Positions 37,496 through 46,188 are shown, counted from the first letter of the stretch. The stretch: DNA of 64,000 nt from Streptomyces sp. NBC_01460 (GCF_036227405.1 NZ_CP109473.1:5518001-5582000); one strand, 5' to 3'. A program made the numbers and translations. The notes: generated by a model from the sequence alone, not told the origin.

Positions 37496-39019
37496 ATGAC
37501 CACCCTCGTATCCACCACGGACACCGTCACCCGCGACGCTCTCGCCGTCCTCCAGCCGGGCTTCACCGGTACGAGCGCCCCCGACTGGCTCCTGCGCAGG
37601 GTCGGCGAAGGTCTCGCCTCCGTCGGACTGTTCGGCCGGAACATCCACTCTCCCGAGCAGCTCGCCGCCCTCACGGCCCGGCTGCGCGCCGAGCGGGACG
37701 ACGTGCTCGTCGCGATCGACGAGGAGGGCGGCGACGTCACCCGGCTGGAGGTCCGCAACGGCTCCTCCTTCCCCGGCAACCTCGCCCTCGGTTCCGTCGA
37801 CGACGTGGACCTGACCAGGGCCGTCGCCCAGGAGCTCGGCCGCCGGCTGGCCGAGTGCGGGGTCAACCTCAACTGGGCCCCGTCCGCGGACGTCAACTCC
37901 AATCCGGGCAACCCGGTCATCGGTGTGCGGTCCTTCGGTGCCGACACCGCGCTCGCCGCCCGGCACACCGCCGCGTACGTGGAGGGGCTCCAGGCCGCCG
38001 GCGTCGCCGCCTGCACCAAGCACTTCCCCGGGCACGGCGACACCGCGGTCGACTCGCACCACTCGCTGCCCCGCATCGATGTGGACCTGGACACCCTGCA
38101 CGCCCGTGAGCTGGTGCCCTTCCGCGCGGCCATCGCGGCGGGTTCCAAATCGGTGATGAGTGCACATATCCTGCTTCCCGCACTCGACCCGACCCGTCCG
38201 GCGACCCTGAGCCCGCAGATCCTCACCGGTCTGCTGCGCCAGGAGCTGGGCTACGACGGGCTGATCGTCACCGACGGCATGGAGATGGACGCCATCGCCG
38301 GGACGTACGGCATCGAGCGCGGATCCGTCCTCGCCATCGCCGCGGGCGCCGACGCCATCTGTGTCGGAGGCGGGCTGGCCGACGAGGACACCGTGCTGCG
38401 GCTGCGCGACGCGCTGGTGGCGGCGGTACGGACCGGTGAACTGCCCGAGGAGCGGCTGGCCGACGCGGCCGCACGTGTACGGGCCCTCGCGTCCTGGACG
38501 CAGAGGGTCAGGGGGGCTGCCCCGGAGCCGGGCGCGGACATGCAGGAGGGGACCGCGCCCGGCGCCGGAGCCGGGATCGGACTGGTCGCGGCCCGACGGG
38601 CCGTGAGGATCACGGGTACCGCCGAACCGCTGACCGAGCCGGCGTACGTCGCCGCCCTCACCCCGGTCGCCAACATCGCGGTGGGCCACGAGACGCCCTG
38701 GGGCGTGGCGGCCGAGCTGTCGCGGATCCTGCCCGGCACGGAGACGGACACCTACGACGGCGGGAGCCCGGAGCCGGGCGCCGAGGTGCTCAGGGCGGCG
38801 GGGGAGCGGCGCATCGTCGCCGTCGTCCGCGACGCCCACCGGCACGCGTGGATGAGCGAGGCGCTGGACGCCGTGCTGGCGGCCCGTCCCGACACGGTCG
38901 TGGTCGAGATGGGCCTGCCCGAGGCGCCGCCCCGGGGCGCGCTGCACATCGTCACCCACGGCGCCGCACGGGTGTGCGGGGTCGCGGCGGCGGAGGCGAT
39001 CACGGGGACGGGGGCCTGA
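37496..39019 (+). CDS. dasD: GH3 beta-N-acetylglucosaminidase DasD
   Basis: A 507-residue intracellular glycoside hydrolase family 3 enzyme (NagZ-like, no signal peptide). The family His/Asp loop KHFPGHGDTAVDSHHSLP and the nucleophile region VTDGMEMDAI are intact. It is followed by a C-terminal domain of about 170 residues beyond the NagZ barrel. It splits imported chitobiose into GlcNAc, linking DasABC uptake to nagB. Co-directional with dasABC; ends at a bidirectional terminator against nagB. Confidence 0.93.
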   Translation: MTTLVSTTDTVTRDALAVLQPGFTGTSAPDWLLRRVGEGLASVGLFGRNIHSPEQLAALTARLRAERDDVLVAIDEEGGDVTRLEVRNGSSFPGNLALGSVDDVDLTRAVAQELGRRLAECGVNLNWAPSADVNSNPGNPVIGVRSFGADTALAARHTAAYVEGLQAAGVAACTKHFPGHGDTAVDSHHSLPRIDVDLDTLHARELVPFRAAIAAGSKSVMSAHILLPALDPTRPATLSPQILTGLLRQELGYDGLIVTDGMEMDAIAGTYGIERGSVLAIAAGADAICVGGGLADEDTVLRLRDALVAAVRTGELPEERLADAAARVRALASWTQRVRGAAPEPGADMQEGTAPGAGAGIGLVAARRAVRITGTAEPLTEPAYVAALTPVANIAVGHETPWGVAAELSRILPGTETDTYDGGSPEPGAEVLRAAGERRIVAVVRDAHRHAWMSEALDAVLAARPDTVVVEMGLPEAPPRGALHIVTHGAARVCGVAAAEAITGTGA

Positions 39020-39040
39020 GCCCCGGAGGGACGACGCACG

Positions 39041-39073
39041 AGGGCCGGGCCACCGTCACGGTGGCCCGGCCCT
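39041..39073. terminator. Bidirectional terminator between dasD and nagB
   Basis: Perfect 13-bp stem AGGGCCGGGCCAC / GTGGCCCGGCCCT with a seven-base loop, placed between two convergent genes. Confidence 0.88.
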
Positions 39074-39093
39074 CATGCGTGTACGGCGAACGG

Positions 39094-39879
39094 CTACAGG
39101 CCCTGCCACGGCGGCTTCGCGGCGTACGTGGCGCGGAAGTAGTCGGCCAGCTTCAGCTTCGACGCCGCCGCCTCGTCGACCACGACCGTGGCGTGCGGGT
39201 GCAGCTGCAGTGCCGAGGCCGGCACGATCGAGGCGATCGGGCCCTCGACGGTCTGCGCCACGGCGTCGGCCTTGCCTTCGCCGGTGGCCAGCAGGACCGG
39301 GTGGCGGGACTCCAGGATGGTCCCGATCCCCTGGGTGATGACGTGGTGCGGCACCTGCTCGATGTCGTCGTCGAAGAAGCGCGCGTTGTCGATCCGGGTC
39401 TGCTCGGTGAGGGTCTTGATCCGGGTGCGGGAGGCGAGCGAGGAGCACGGCTCGTTGAAGCCGATGTGCCCGTCGGTGCCGATGCCGAGCAGCTGGAGGT
39501 CCACCCCGCCGGCCTCGGCGAGCGCCTTGTCGTACGCCTCGCAGGCGGCCTGGACGTCCTCGGCGGAGCCGTCCGGGCCCATGAAGGACGCTTCGGACAG
39601 TCCGAGCGGCTCGATGACCTCGCGGAGCACGACCGAGCGGTAGGACTCGGGGTGGCCGGCGGGGAGTCCGACGTACTCGTCGAGCTGGCAGATCCGGGCG
39701 CGCGAGACGTCGACGGCGCCGGAGCGGACCTTCGCCGTCAGGGCCTGGTAGATGGGCAGCGGGGTCGAGCCGGTGGCGACACCGAGCAGGGCGTCGGGCT
39801 TGCGGCTCAGCAGGGCGGCGATGGCCTCCGCGATGAGCTCGCCGCCTGCCGTGGCGTCCGGGACGATGACAACTTCCAC
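39094..39879 (-). CDS. nagB: Glucosamine-6-phosphate deaminase
   Basis: Converts glucosamine-6-phosphate to fructose-6-phosphate and ammonia, the step that removes the DasR inducer. 261 residues with ATGSTPLPIYQAL (phosphate loop), CQLDEYVGL (catalytic Asp) and LGIGTDGHIGFNEP. Start GTG 39879. A dre operator sits 32 bases upstream, so it is under direct DasR control. Confidence 0.96.
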   Translation of the reverse strand: MEVVIVPDATAGGELIAEAIAALLSRKPDALLGVATGSTPLPIYQALTAKVRSGAVDVSRARICQLDEYVGLPAGHPESYRSVVLREVIEPLGLSEASFMGPDGSAEDVQAACEAYDKALAEAGGVDLQLLGIGTDGHIGFNEPCSSLASRTRIKTLTEQTRIDNARFFDDDIEQVPHHVITQGIGTILESRHPVLLATGEGKADAVAQTVEGPIASIVPASALQLHPHATVVVDEAAASKLKLADYFRATYAAKPPWQGL

Positions 39880-39910
39880 GCTGTGCCTGCCGATCTGGAG
39901 AGTGGCGTCA

Positions 39911-39926
39911 TGTGGTATAGACCAAT
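39911..39926. promoter_or_regulatory. DasR-responsive element (dre) upstream of nagB
   Basis: TGTGGTATAGACCAAT: core TGGT-N4-ACCA palindrome matching the dre consensus at most positions. It overlaps the expected nagB promoter. Confidence 0.85.
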
Positions 39927-40284
39927 TGTGGGTCCCAATCTAGCAGAACGGGGCGGTGCGGAGGTGAACCGTCCGTGAGTGGGGCACCGGTTGTCGCCCT
40001 GTCGGCGGACGGTCCGTCCGTGAGGGGGAGCGGCCCTCGTCCGTGAGAGGAGAACACCCCCGGAAACACCCGCGGGCCGCGGCGCCGGGACGGGACCCTC
40101 AGCCCGTCCGGCACCGCAGCCCGGAGCTACCTGGCCGGCGGTGTGCGGTGCCTCCGGCCACTGGAGGCACCGGCGCAGTCAGGGCAGAGAGCGCCGGGTG
40201 CCTCGGTCCGCTCTCCTGTGCGGGGAGAGCGGAGGTCTGTCGCGCGGGGACGGGCCCTGCCCGTCATGTCCCCACGTGGTGCAT

Positions 40285-40300
40285 TGTGGACTAGACCAAT
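40285..40300. promoter_or_regulatory. dre-like palindrome upstream of the PdtaS-like kinase
   Basis: TGTGGACTAGACCAAT, closely similar to the nagB dre (14 of 16 bases) with the CTAGACCA core of the consensus. It lies 128 bases before the kinase start and 406 bases from nagB. Confidence 0.7.
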
Positions 40301-40427
40301 AGGCCGTGTCCATCCATGGGCGCGGACAATCTCCCGTCCGGGCCGCCCCTCACAGTGTCACGTATCCGGGCGCCGATCGGTTCGGAACCTCTTCCTTTCC
40401 ACGGGTACGCTCGCACGTGTGCCCTCC

Positions 40428-41894
40428 ATGAACGATCTGGTCCGCCAGCACACCGCCCTCAGTGACACCGACCTCGAGTGGCTCCACCTGCTGGTCTCGG
40501 AGTGGCAGCTGCTCTCCGATCTCTCCTTCGCCGACCTGGTCCTGTGGGTTCCCACCCGCGACGGGACCCGCTACGTCTCCGTGGCGCAGATGCGGCCCAA
40601 CACCGGCCCGACGTCCTACCAGGACGACATGGTCGGCCACCTCGTGCCGCGCGGCCGCCGGCCGCTGCTGGACGCCGCCCTGGACGAGGGCCGCATCGTG
40701 CGCGAGGGGGACCCGGAGTGGCGGGAGGAGGTGCCCGTCCGGGTCGAGTCGATCCCCGTGCGGAGGGAGGGCCGGATCCTCGGGGTCATCGCCCGCAACA
40801 CCAACCTCCTCACCGTGCGCACGCCCTCCCGGCTGGAGCTCACCTATCTCCAGTCCGCCTCCGACCTTGCCCAGATGATCGCCGCCGGGTCCTTCCCCTT
40901 CCCCGGCCAGCAGGTCGACATGGACGCGTCGCCGCGCGTGGGTGACGGGCTGATCAGGCTCGACGCCGACGGCGTCGTGCAGTACGCCAGCCCCAACGGC
41001 CTCTCCGCCTACCACCGGCTGGGCCTCGCCTCGGACCTCGTCGGCCACAACCTCGGCGCCACGACCGCCGAACTCGCCCCGTCGCGCGGCCCGGTGGACG
41101 AGGCCCTCGTCAAGGTGGCGAGCGGGTACGCGCCCAGGGAGTTCGAGGTCGAGGGCGCGGGCGGGGTCATCCAGCTGCGCGCGATTCCGCTCAAGCCCAA
41201 GGGGGTGCGCATCGGGTCGCTGGTGCTGCTGCGCGACGTCACCGAACTACGGCGCCGTGAGCGGGAACTGATCACGAAGGACGCCACCATCCGGGAGATC
41301 CACCACCGGGTGAAGAACAACCTGCAGACGGTGGCCGCCCTGTTGCGTCTCCAGGCGCGTCGGATGGACTCGGAGCGGGGCCGTGAGGCTCTCAACGAGG
41401 CGGTACGGCGCGTCGGTTCGATCGCGATCGTCCATGAGACGCTGTCCCAGAATCTGGACGAGCGGGTCGAGTTCGACGAGATCGCCGACCGGGTGATCGC
41501 GATGGTCGCCGAGATCTCACCAGGGAAGGTCACCTGCCGTCGCACGGGGCGCTTCGGGATCCTCGACGCGGAGGTGGCCACTCCGCTTGCGATGGTGCTC
41601 ACCGAGGTGCTGCAGAACGCGCTGGAGCACGCGTTCACCGTGGCCGAACACGGCACCGTGGAGGTCTCCGCGGTGCGCGGCGGCTCACCGGCCGAGGGGC
41701 GGCTCCTGATCACGGTGACGGACGACGGGCGCGGGCTGCCCGAAGGGTTCGATCCCCAGCGGGCCGGCAACCTGGGCCTCCAGATCGTACGGACGCTGGT
41801 GGTGGGTGAGCTCGGCGGCACCTTCGGCATGGTCCCGGCCCCCGAACGCGGCACCCAGGTGGTGCTCGACATCCCCGTGCAGAACGACAAGTAG
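40428..41894 (+). CDS. PdtaS-type sensor histidine kinase
   Basis: A 488-residue cytoplasmic kinase without membrane segments: N-terminal GAF-like domain (residues 10-150), a PAS domain (about 165-280), HisKA_2 dimerisation segment with phospho-acceptor His in EIHHRVKNNLQTVAALLRLQARR, and an ATP-binding domain (VLTEVLQNALEHAF, DDGRGLPEGFD, NLGLQIVRTLV). This matches mycobacterial PdtaS, whose partner is an ANTAR-type RNA-binding regulator; no such regulator is adjacent. It is convergent with wblE, the same neighbourhood as Rv3220c/whiB1. ATG 40428 or GTG 40419 may be the start. Confidence 0.9.
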   Translation: MNDLVRQHTALSDTDLEWLHLLVSEWQLLSDLSFADLVLWVPTRDGTRYVSVAQMRPNTGPTSYQDDMVGHLVPRGRRPLLDAALDEGRIVREGDPEWREEVPVRVESIPVRREGRILGVIARNTNLLTVRTPSRLELTYLQSASDLAQMIAAGSFPFPGQQVDMDASPRVGDGLIRLDADGVVQYASPNGLSAYHRLGLASDLVGHNLGATTAELAPSRGPVDEALVKVASGYAPREFEVEGAGGVIQLRAIPLKPKGVRIGSLVLLRDVTELRRRERELITKDATIREIHHRVKNNLQTVAALLRLQARRMDSERGREALNEAVRRVGSIAIVHETLSQNLDERVEFDEIADRVIAMVAEISPGKVTCRRTGRFGILDAEVATPLAMVLTEVLQNALEHAFTVAEHGTVEVSAVRGGSPAEGRLLITVTDDGRGLPEGFDPQRAGNLGLQIVRTLVVGELGGTFGMVPAPERGTQVVLDIPVQNDK

Positions 41895-41935
41895 GCCGGC
41901 TGTACGGCGGTCGCCACCGCCGTCACCCGTAGAAG

Positions 41936-41977
41936 CGCAGTGGGCCCGGACCGTTGTAACGGTCCGGGCCCACTGCG
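41936..41977. terminator. Strong bidirectional terminator between kinase and wblE
   Basis: Inverted repeat with perfect 20-base arms (41936-41955 and 41958-41977), 41 bases after the kinase stop and ahead of the convergent wblE stop. Confidence 0.88.
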
Positions 41978-42093
41978 TGGTGCTCACGGTGCGATGCGCT
42001 TCGGGGGTACTGCGCGCTGCGACTCGAAGGCGGGGCTGTGCGTACGCTCTGTACGCGCCGCCGGGCTGAGGCTCGTCGTGCGGGGGGCGTCGG

Positions 42094-42351
42094 TCAGGCG
42101 CTGGCGTTACGCGCCCGGTTGCGAGCGGCACGGCGCTTCATTGCGCGGCGCTCGTCCTCGCTGAGGCCACCCCAGACGCCGGAGTCCTGGCCGGACTCGA
42201 GCGCCCACTGCAGGCACTGCTCCATGACGGGGCAGCGACGGCAGACGGCCTTGGCTTCCTCGATCTGCAGCAGCGCAGGACCGGTGTTGCCGATGGGGAA
42301 GAACAGCTCGGGGTCTTCCTCACGACAAACGGCGTTGTGACGCCAGTCCAT
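42094..42351 (-). CDS. wblE: WhiB-family iron-sulfur transcription factor WblE (WhiB1 orthologue)
   Basis: An 85-residue Wbl protein. Four cluster ligands Cys9, Cys37, Cys40 and Cys46 (AVCRRCPVMEQC) and the GVWGGLSEDERRAMKRR turn and basic helix are intact. Wbl proteins hold a [4Fe-4S] cluster and bind the principal sigma factor; the orthologue WhiB1 is essential and NO-responsive in mycobacteria. AAGGAGAGG precedes the ATG. A TTCACA-N18-TAATAC promoter and an overlapping CRP-type palindrome are visible upstream. Confidence 0.95.
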   Translation of the reverse strand: MDWRHNAVCREEDPELFFPIGNTGPALLQIEEAKAVCRRCPVMEQCLQWALESGQDSGVWGGLSEDERRAMKRRAARNRARNASA

Positions 42352-42671
42352 GGCTGCTACCTCTCCTTGGTATTACATGCTGGTGCTTGTGAATGTGAAC
42401 GCTTTCACGAATCCCCCCGCAGACGAAGGTCCGACGCCCAGATGAACTGGATGTGGTCCTGTTGTGGTGAGGAGGGGTTCTGGCTCTCAGTGGAGGCCGA
42501 TGTTGCGGGCCGTCCCGATCGCCATGTAGAGATTCGCAAACCTCGGCGGCGGATACAACCCCTTCTGGAAACTTTTTTTTGATTCCTCGGTGTCGACTAG
42601 GTCACAGCCGTACTTCTAAGGGGTGGGGGCCAGCCCAAACGTTCGAGTCAAAGGACTTTCGCCCCTTCTAC
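42352..42671. other. 320-base wblE upstream region
   Basis: Gene-free. The part near wblE has a promoter-like TTCACA...TAATAC (minus strand, within 42375-42400) and a TGTGA-N6-TCACG palindrome. The middle (42480-42600) is unusually AT-rich for this genome and includes an eight-T run near 42573-42580. Nothing else is recognised. Confidence 0.6.
42394..42409. promoter_or_regulatory. CRP-type palindrome in the wblE promoter
   Basis: TGTGA-ACGCTT-TCACG, one mismatch from the CRP consensus TGTGA-N6-TCACA. It overlaps the -35-like TTCACA of the wblE promoter and is centred about 50 bases upstream of the start codon. Confidence 0.6.
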
Positions 42672-43640
42672 TCACACAATCACACGCAGTGCACGGCGTA
42701 CGCCTGTGAACGTCACGCTTGTACGCAGTCCCAGGTGGTCGCCGTCCATCTGGAAGGGCAGTGGAGCCTTTGAATGCAAGGTGAAGTCCGTGAGGTCGTG
42801 CAAGGAGACGGCGTGCTTGCCGTGTGGGCCCTTCTCGGGGCTCGAAGTGAGCAGCTGAGTGGCGTACCGGGTCACGGCCGGGGTGGAGAGGCGCTTGAGG
42901 GCGAGGATGTCCAGGGCGCTGTCGAAGGAGGCCTTCGGGGAGGCGTATATCGGGCGGTTCCCCAGGTAGGTCCAGGGCGCGGTGTTGCAGATTATCGACA
43001 GCGCGAGGTCCGTGACCGGGTCCTGGCCGGGCACCTCCAGGGTGATCAGCCCGTTGCGCCGGTGCGGGTCCTCCATGAACTGCCGGAGCACCTGGCGCAC
43101 GTACAGGGCGTGGGTCGACCGCTTGCCCCGCTCGCGCTTCTGTTCGACCCTGCCGATGACGCCCGCGTCGAAACCGAGCCCCGCGCAGAAGGTGAACCAG
43201 CGTCCCGGAACGGCCTCGTCCGCCGTGCCCGGGGTGCCGGCCGCCAGGCCCAGGCCCACCGTGCGCTCGCTGCGGTCGGCGAGGGCGTCCAGGATGGCGC
43301 CCGTCGCCTCGACGGCGTCGTTGGGGATGCCCAGCGCCCGGGCGAAGACGTTGGTGGACCCGCCGGGGACCACGGCGAGGCTCGGCAGGCCCTCCGGATC
43401 GGGGCCGTCGTGCAGCAGCCCGTTGACCACCTCGTTGACCGTGCCGTCACCCCCGAGCGCGACCACCAGGTCGATGTCGTCGGAGTCGGCGGCCCGTCGC
43501 CCCAGGTCCCGGGCGTGCCCGCGGTACTCGGTGGTCACGGCCTCGAGTTTCATCTCGCTGGCCAGGGCGTGGATCAGTACGTCACGGGTCCGCGCACTGG
43601 TAGTGGTGGCAGCTGGGTTGACCACGAGGAGTGCGCGCAT
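42672..43640 (-). CDS. Diacylglycerol/lipid kinase family protein (DAGK_cat)
   Basis: A 322-residue protein with the DAGK_cat signature: VVNPAATTTSARTRD at the N-terminus, the nucleotide site ALGGDGTVNEVVNGLL, and VVPGGSTNVFARALG. The C-terminal domain (LALSIICNTAPWTYLGNRPI) is typical of YegS/DgkB-like lipid kinases. The exact lipid substrate is not known; in actinobacteria diacylglycerol is the usual guess. ATG 43640 starts directly at the conserved strand. It is divergent from a small membrane protein gene. Confidence 0.88.
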   Translation of the reverse strand: MRALLVVNPAATTTSARTRDVLIHALASEMKLEAVTTEYRGHARDLGRRAADSDDIDLVVALGGDGTVNEVVNGLLHDGPDPEGLPSLAVVPGGSTNVFARALGIPNDAVEATGAILDALADRSERTVGLGLAAGTPGTADEAVPGRWFTFCAGLGFDAGVIGRVEQKRERGKRSTHALYVRQVLRQFMEDPHRRNGLITLEVPGQDPVTDLALSIICNTAPWTYLGNRPIYASPKASFDSALDILALKRLSTPAVTRYATQLLTSSPEKGPHGKHAVSLHDLTDFTLHSKAPLPFQMDGDHLGLRTSVTFTGVRRALRVIV

Positions 43641-43789
43641 GTCCGCCAGAGTACCTACGCCGCGCCACCGCCCTGAAGTCACGATCCAGGGGGTCCGCGA
43701 GCGGTCACGCTGGGTGACCGGATCGCCGTGTCGTGTCCGGCGCGGCCCCGGCTTCACGATCGGGCGGCCGGGATGCGAATCTGAAAGAC

Positions 43790-44239
43790 GTGAGCACTCA
43801 GCAGAACACGCCCTCTCCGTCGCCCTCGGCCGACGCGGAGAAGCCGGGCCGGATCGCCGCCCTGGCCGCACTCAACGCGCTCGAAGGCGCGGCGCTCGTC
43901 GTCGGCGGGATCTACATGCTGGCCGTCGGGCTGTTCGGGACCCCCGACGACATGCAGCAGGCCGAGATGGGCGGACTGACGCTGGTCGCCCTCGGCCTGA
44001 TCCCGCTCTTCGCGGCCCGCGGGCTGCTGCTGCGGCGCAGCTGGAGCCGTGGCCCCGCGCTCATCACCCAGCTCATGGCGCTGCCGGTGGCCTGGACCCT
44101 GCTGCGGGCCCAGGGCGCGCTGATCCCCGCCGGCATCGTCCTGGCCGCCGTCGCCGTGACGGCGCTCGTCCTGGTGCTCGACCCCGCGACCACGAAGGCG
44201 CTGGGCATCCGGAGGTCGCGGACGACCCCCGACGCCTGA
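43790..44239 (+). CDS. Integral membrane protein, four helices
   Basis: A 149-residue protein with a Ser/Pro-rich N-terminus and four hydrophobic helices (about residues 20-42, 55-75, 80-100, 105-128). No family motif that I recognise beyond the generic Streptomyces integral membrane protein class. GTG 43790 starts just after an apparent promoter-like GAATCTGAAAG stretch and lacks a clear ribosome-binding site, so it may be leaderless or have another start. Convergent with sigH. Confidence 0.75.
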   Translation: MSTQQNTPSPSPSADAEKPGRIAALAALNALEGAALVVGGIYMLAVGLFGTPDDMQQAEMGGLTLVALGLIPLFAARGLLLRRSWSRGPALITQLMALPVAWTLLRAQGALIPAGIVLAAVAVTALVLVLDPATTKALGIRRSRTTPDA

Positions 44240-44289
44240 CCCGCGTCCGGGCCGGGGCACCCGGCCCGTCCCCGGGACCCTTCCGGCCG

Positions 44290-45252
44290 CTACTCCTCGA
44301 CGAGCAGCCGCTCGCGCAGCTGTGCCAGCGTGCGGGCGAGGAGCCGGGAGACGTGCATCTGGGAGATGCCGACCTCCTGGGCGATCTGCGACTGGGTCAT
44401 GTTGCCGAAGAAGCGCAGCAGCAGGATCCGCTTCTCGCGCGGCGGGAGGTCCTCCAGCAGCGGCTTGAGCGACTCGCGGTACTCGACGCCCTCCAGCGCC
44501 TCGTCCTCGGAGCCCAGCGTGTCCGCGACCGCCGGGGACTCGTCGTCCGTGTCCGGGACGTCCAGCGAGAGCGTGCTGTAGGCATTGGCCGATTCCAGCC
44601 CCTCCAGGACCTCCTCCTCGGAGATGCCCAGGCGCTCCGCCAGCTCGTGCACGGTGGGGGAGCGGCCGTGCTGCTGGGAGAGCTCGGCGGTGGCCGTGGT
44701 CAGCGACAGCCGCAGCTCCTGGAGGCGCCGGGGCACCCGGACCGCCCAGCCCTTGTCCCGGAAGTGGCGCTTGATCTCGCCGACGACCGTCGGGGTCGCG
44801 TACGTCGAGAACTCGACGCCGCGGTCCGGGTCGAACCGGTCCACCGACTTGATCAGGCCGATCGTGGCGACCTGGGTCAGGTCGTCCAGCGGCTCGCCGC
44901 GGTTACGGAACCTGCGGGCCAGGTGCTCGACCAGCGGCAGGTGCATCCGCACCAGCCGGTTGCGCAGCTCGGCCTTCTCCGCCGAGCCGTCGGGAAGCTC
45001 CCGGAGCTCGATGAAGAGCGCCCGCGCCCCGCTGCGGTCGTGTGGATCGTGGTGCCTGTGCTCGCTCATCTGGCCCGCCCGCTCCGCCTGCGACTGCTCC
45101 ACCGCGACCGGACGGCCCTGCGCGCCGTCCGCACCGTCCGGCCCGCCCTCCGGGTGCGGCCGGGCCTGCTGTTCCGGGAGGGCCGCTGGGCGCACCGCCT
45201 CCGACCGGATCGTCTCGTCCCGCACAGGACCGTCCCCGTTCCCGTCGCTCAC
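44290..45252 (-). CDS. sigH: SigB/SigF-group stress sigma factor SigH
   Basis: A 320-residue group 3 sigma factor with all SigB/F/G regions: region 2 (HLPLVEHLARRFRNRGEPLDDL, GLIKSVDRFDPDRGVEFSTYA), region 3 (VRVPRRLQELRLSL) and region 4 (PPREKRILLLRFFGNMTQSQIA). The first 80 residues form a charged extension. In S. coelicolor sigH yields several isoforms of different N-terminal length and responds to osmotic stress and development. GTG 45252 overlaps the anti-sigma stop by four bases. Confidence 0.93.
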   Translation of the reverse strand: MSDGNGDGPVRDETIRSEAVRPAALPEQQARPHPEGGPDGADGAQGRPVAVEQSQAERAGQMSEHRHHDPHDRSGARALFIELRELPDGSAEKAELRNRLVRMHLPLVEHLARRFRNRGEPLDDLTQVATIGLIKSVDRFDPDRGVEFSTYATPTVVGEIKRHFRDKGWAVRVPRRLQELRLSLTTATAELSQQHGRSPTVHELAERLGISEEEVLEGLESANAYSTLSLDVPDTDDESPAVADTLGSEDEALEGVEYRESLKPLLEDLPPREKRILLLRFFGNMTQSQIAQEVGISQMHVSRLLARTLAQLRERLLVEE

Positions 45253-45662
45253 GCCGGCCCGGGTCCCGCGCCGCGCTGTTTGTAGAGGCTGATGCTGACC
45301 GTACGGTCGTCGGCGACCGTGGAGTCGACCTTGCCGGCCAGTGCGGAGAGCACCGTCCACGCGAAGGTGTCGCGTTCCGGGGCGCGGCCGTCCGTCGTGG
45401 GGGCCGAGACGGTCACCTCGAGGGAATCGCCGACGAGGCGGAACACGCAACTGAGCACGGAGCCCGGCACGGCCTGCTGGAGCAGGATCGCGCAGGCCTC
45501 GTCGACCGCGATACGGAGATCCTCGATCTCATCGAGAGTGAAGTCCAAGCGCGCTGCGAGACCGGCCGTGGCCGTACGCAGCACCGACAGGTAGGCACCC
45601 GCAGCGGGCAGCCGGACCTCTACGAAGTCCTGGTTCCCGGGCTCGCCTGCGATCTGGGACAC
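45249..45662 (-). CDS. prsH: Anti-sigma factor PrsH (UshX/RshA), HATPase type
   Basis: A 137-residue serine-kinase-type anti-sigma factor (GHKL ATPase fold): LRIAVDEACAILLQQ (N-box region) and the closing VSISLYKQ strand. It binds SigH and is countered by anti-anti-sigma proteins such as BldG. GTG 45662 is preceded by GGAGGTGA; the frame's further upstream TTG was rejected. The ATPase G-boxes look reduced, as is usual for RsbW-like anti-sigma factors in Streptomyces. First gene of the prsH-sigH operon. Confidence 0.9.
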   Translation of the reverse strand: MSQIAGEPGNQDFVEVRLPAAGAYLSVLRTATAGLAARLDFTLDEIEDLRIAVDEACAILLQQAVPGSVLSCVFRLVGDSLEVTVSAPTTDGRAPERDTFAWTVLSALAGKVDSTVADDRTVSISLYKQRGAGPGPA

Positions 45663-45881
45663 CCTCACCTCCAAGGTGGCACAAACTCGTTCGAGGCTCC
45701 GGGACGAACGCCCGGGGCCATGCGGACCGTCGCCGGTTCTGTGGTTCGGCGACGCTGTCGCGACCCATGATGCCGTGTCGCCGAGACCGCAACCCCACCG
45801 TCACTCATGGTAGGCACACGAGTACGCACAGTGGCTAGAGGTCTGCGGCGGTCAATTGCGAAGAACCGGCGCCGGTTTGAC

Positions 45882-45906
45882 GTACCCAGGCGTCAGACGA
45901 TCGAAC
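45882..45906 (-). promoter_or_regulatory. SigH/SigB-type promoter for prsH-sigH
   Basis: Minus strand GTTC (45906-45903), 15 bases, GGGTAC (45887-45882): a near-exact match to the SigB/SigH consensus GTTT-N14-16-GGGTA. It overlaps the 3' end of the UBP zinc-finger gene and gives a leader of roughly 210 bases before prsH. Confidence 0.8.
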
Positions 45907-46153
45907 CGTCCACGAAGCACCAGCGCCAGCTCTCGGCGCATTCGAAGCTGCGCATCACCGGATGCCCGGTCTCCCGGTAGTGCGCGGTGGCGTGCTTCAG
46001 GCGCGAGGAATCGCAGCACCCGACGTGCCCGCAGACGAGGCAGAGACGCAGCTGCACGGGATGGGTGCCCGCCTCCACGCACTCCCGACAGGTGTCGTGG
46101 AGCGGGGCGGGCTCGGGGCGCGGCAATTCGGATACGTGGGCGCACTCACTCAT
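45893..46153 (-). CDS. UBP-type zinc-finger protein
   Basis: An 86-residue protein with a complete ZnF-UBP fold: Cys/His ligands in DTCRECVEAGTHPVQLRLC, LVCGHVGCCDSS, RLKHATAHYRETGHPVMRSF, and the conserved ESWRWCFVD. Such domains bind C-terminal Gly-Gly tails of ubiquitin in eukaryotes; the role in bacteria is unknown. It is divergent from the antiporter gene with only 35 bases between the starts. ATG 46153 chosen. Its 3' end contains the prsH-sigH promoter. Confidence 0.85.
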   Translation of the reverse strand: MSECAHVSELPRPEPAPLHDTCRECVEAGTHPVQLRLCLVCGHVGCCDSSRLKHATAHYRETGHPVMRSFECAESWRWCFVDGSIV

Positions 46154-46188
46154 GATGGCCACGTTACGTCGGATGTGAGGACAGTGAG

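Larger units (their letters stand above)
39880..40427. other. 548-base gene-free region between nagB and the PdtaS-like kinase
   Basis: Holds the nagB promoter/dre (39911-39926) and a second dre-like palindrome (40285-40300). The rest, 39960-40280, is GC-rich with several short inverted repeats but no reading frame with convincing coding bias. No RNA gene is recognised. Confidence 0.6.

Noticed and set aside
39960..40280. Short genes in the nagB-kinase intergenic region
   Set aside because: Several small frames exist but none has Streptomyces codon bias with a ribosome-binding site.
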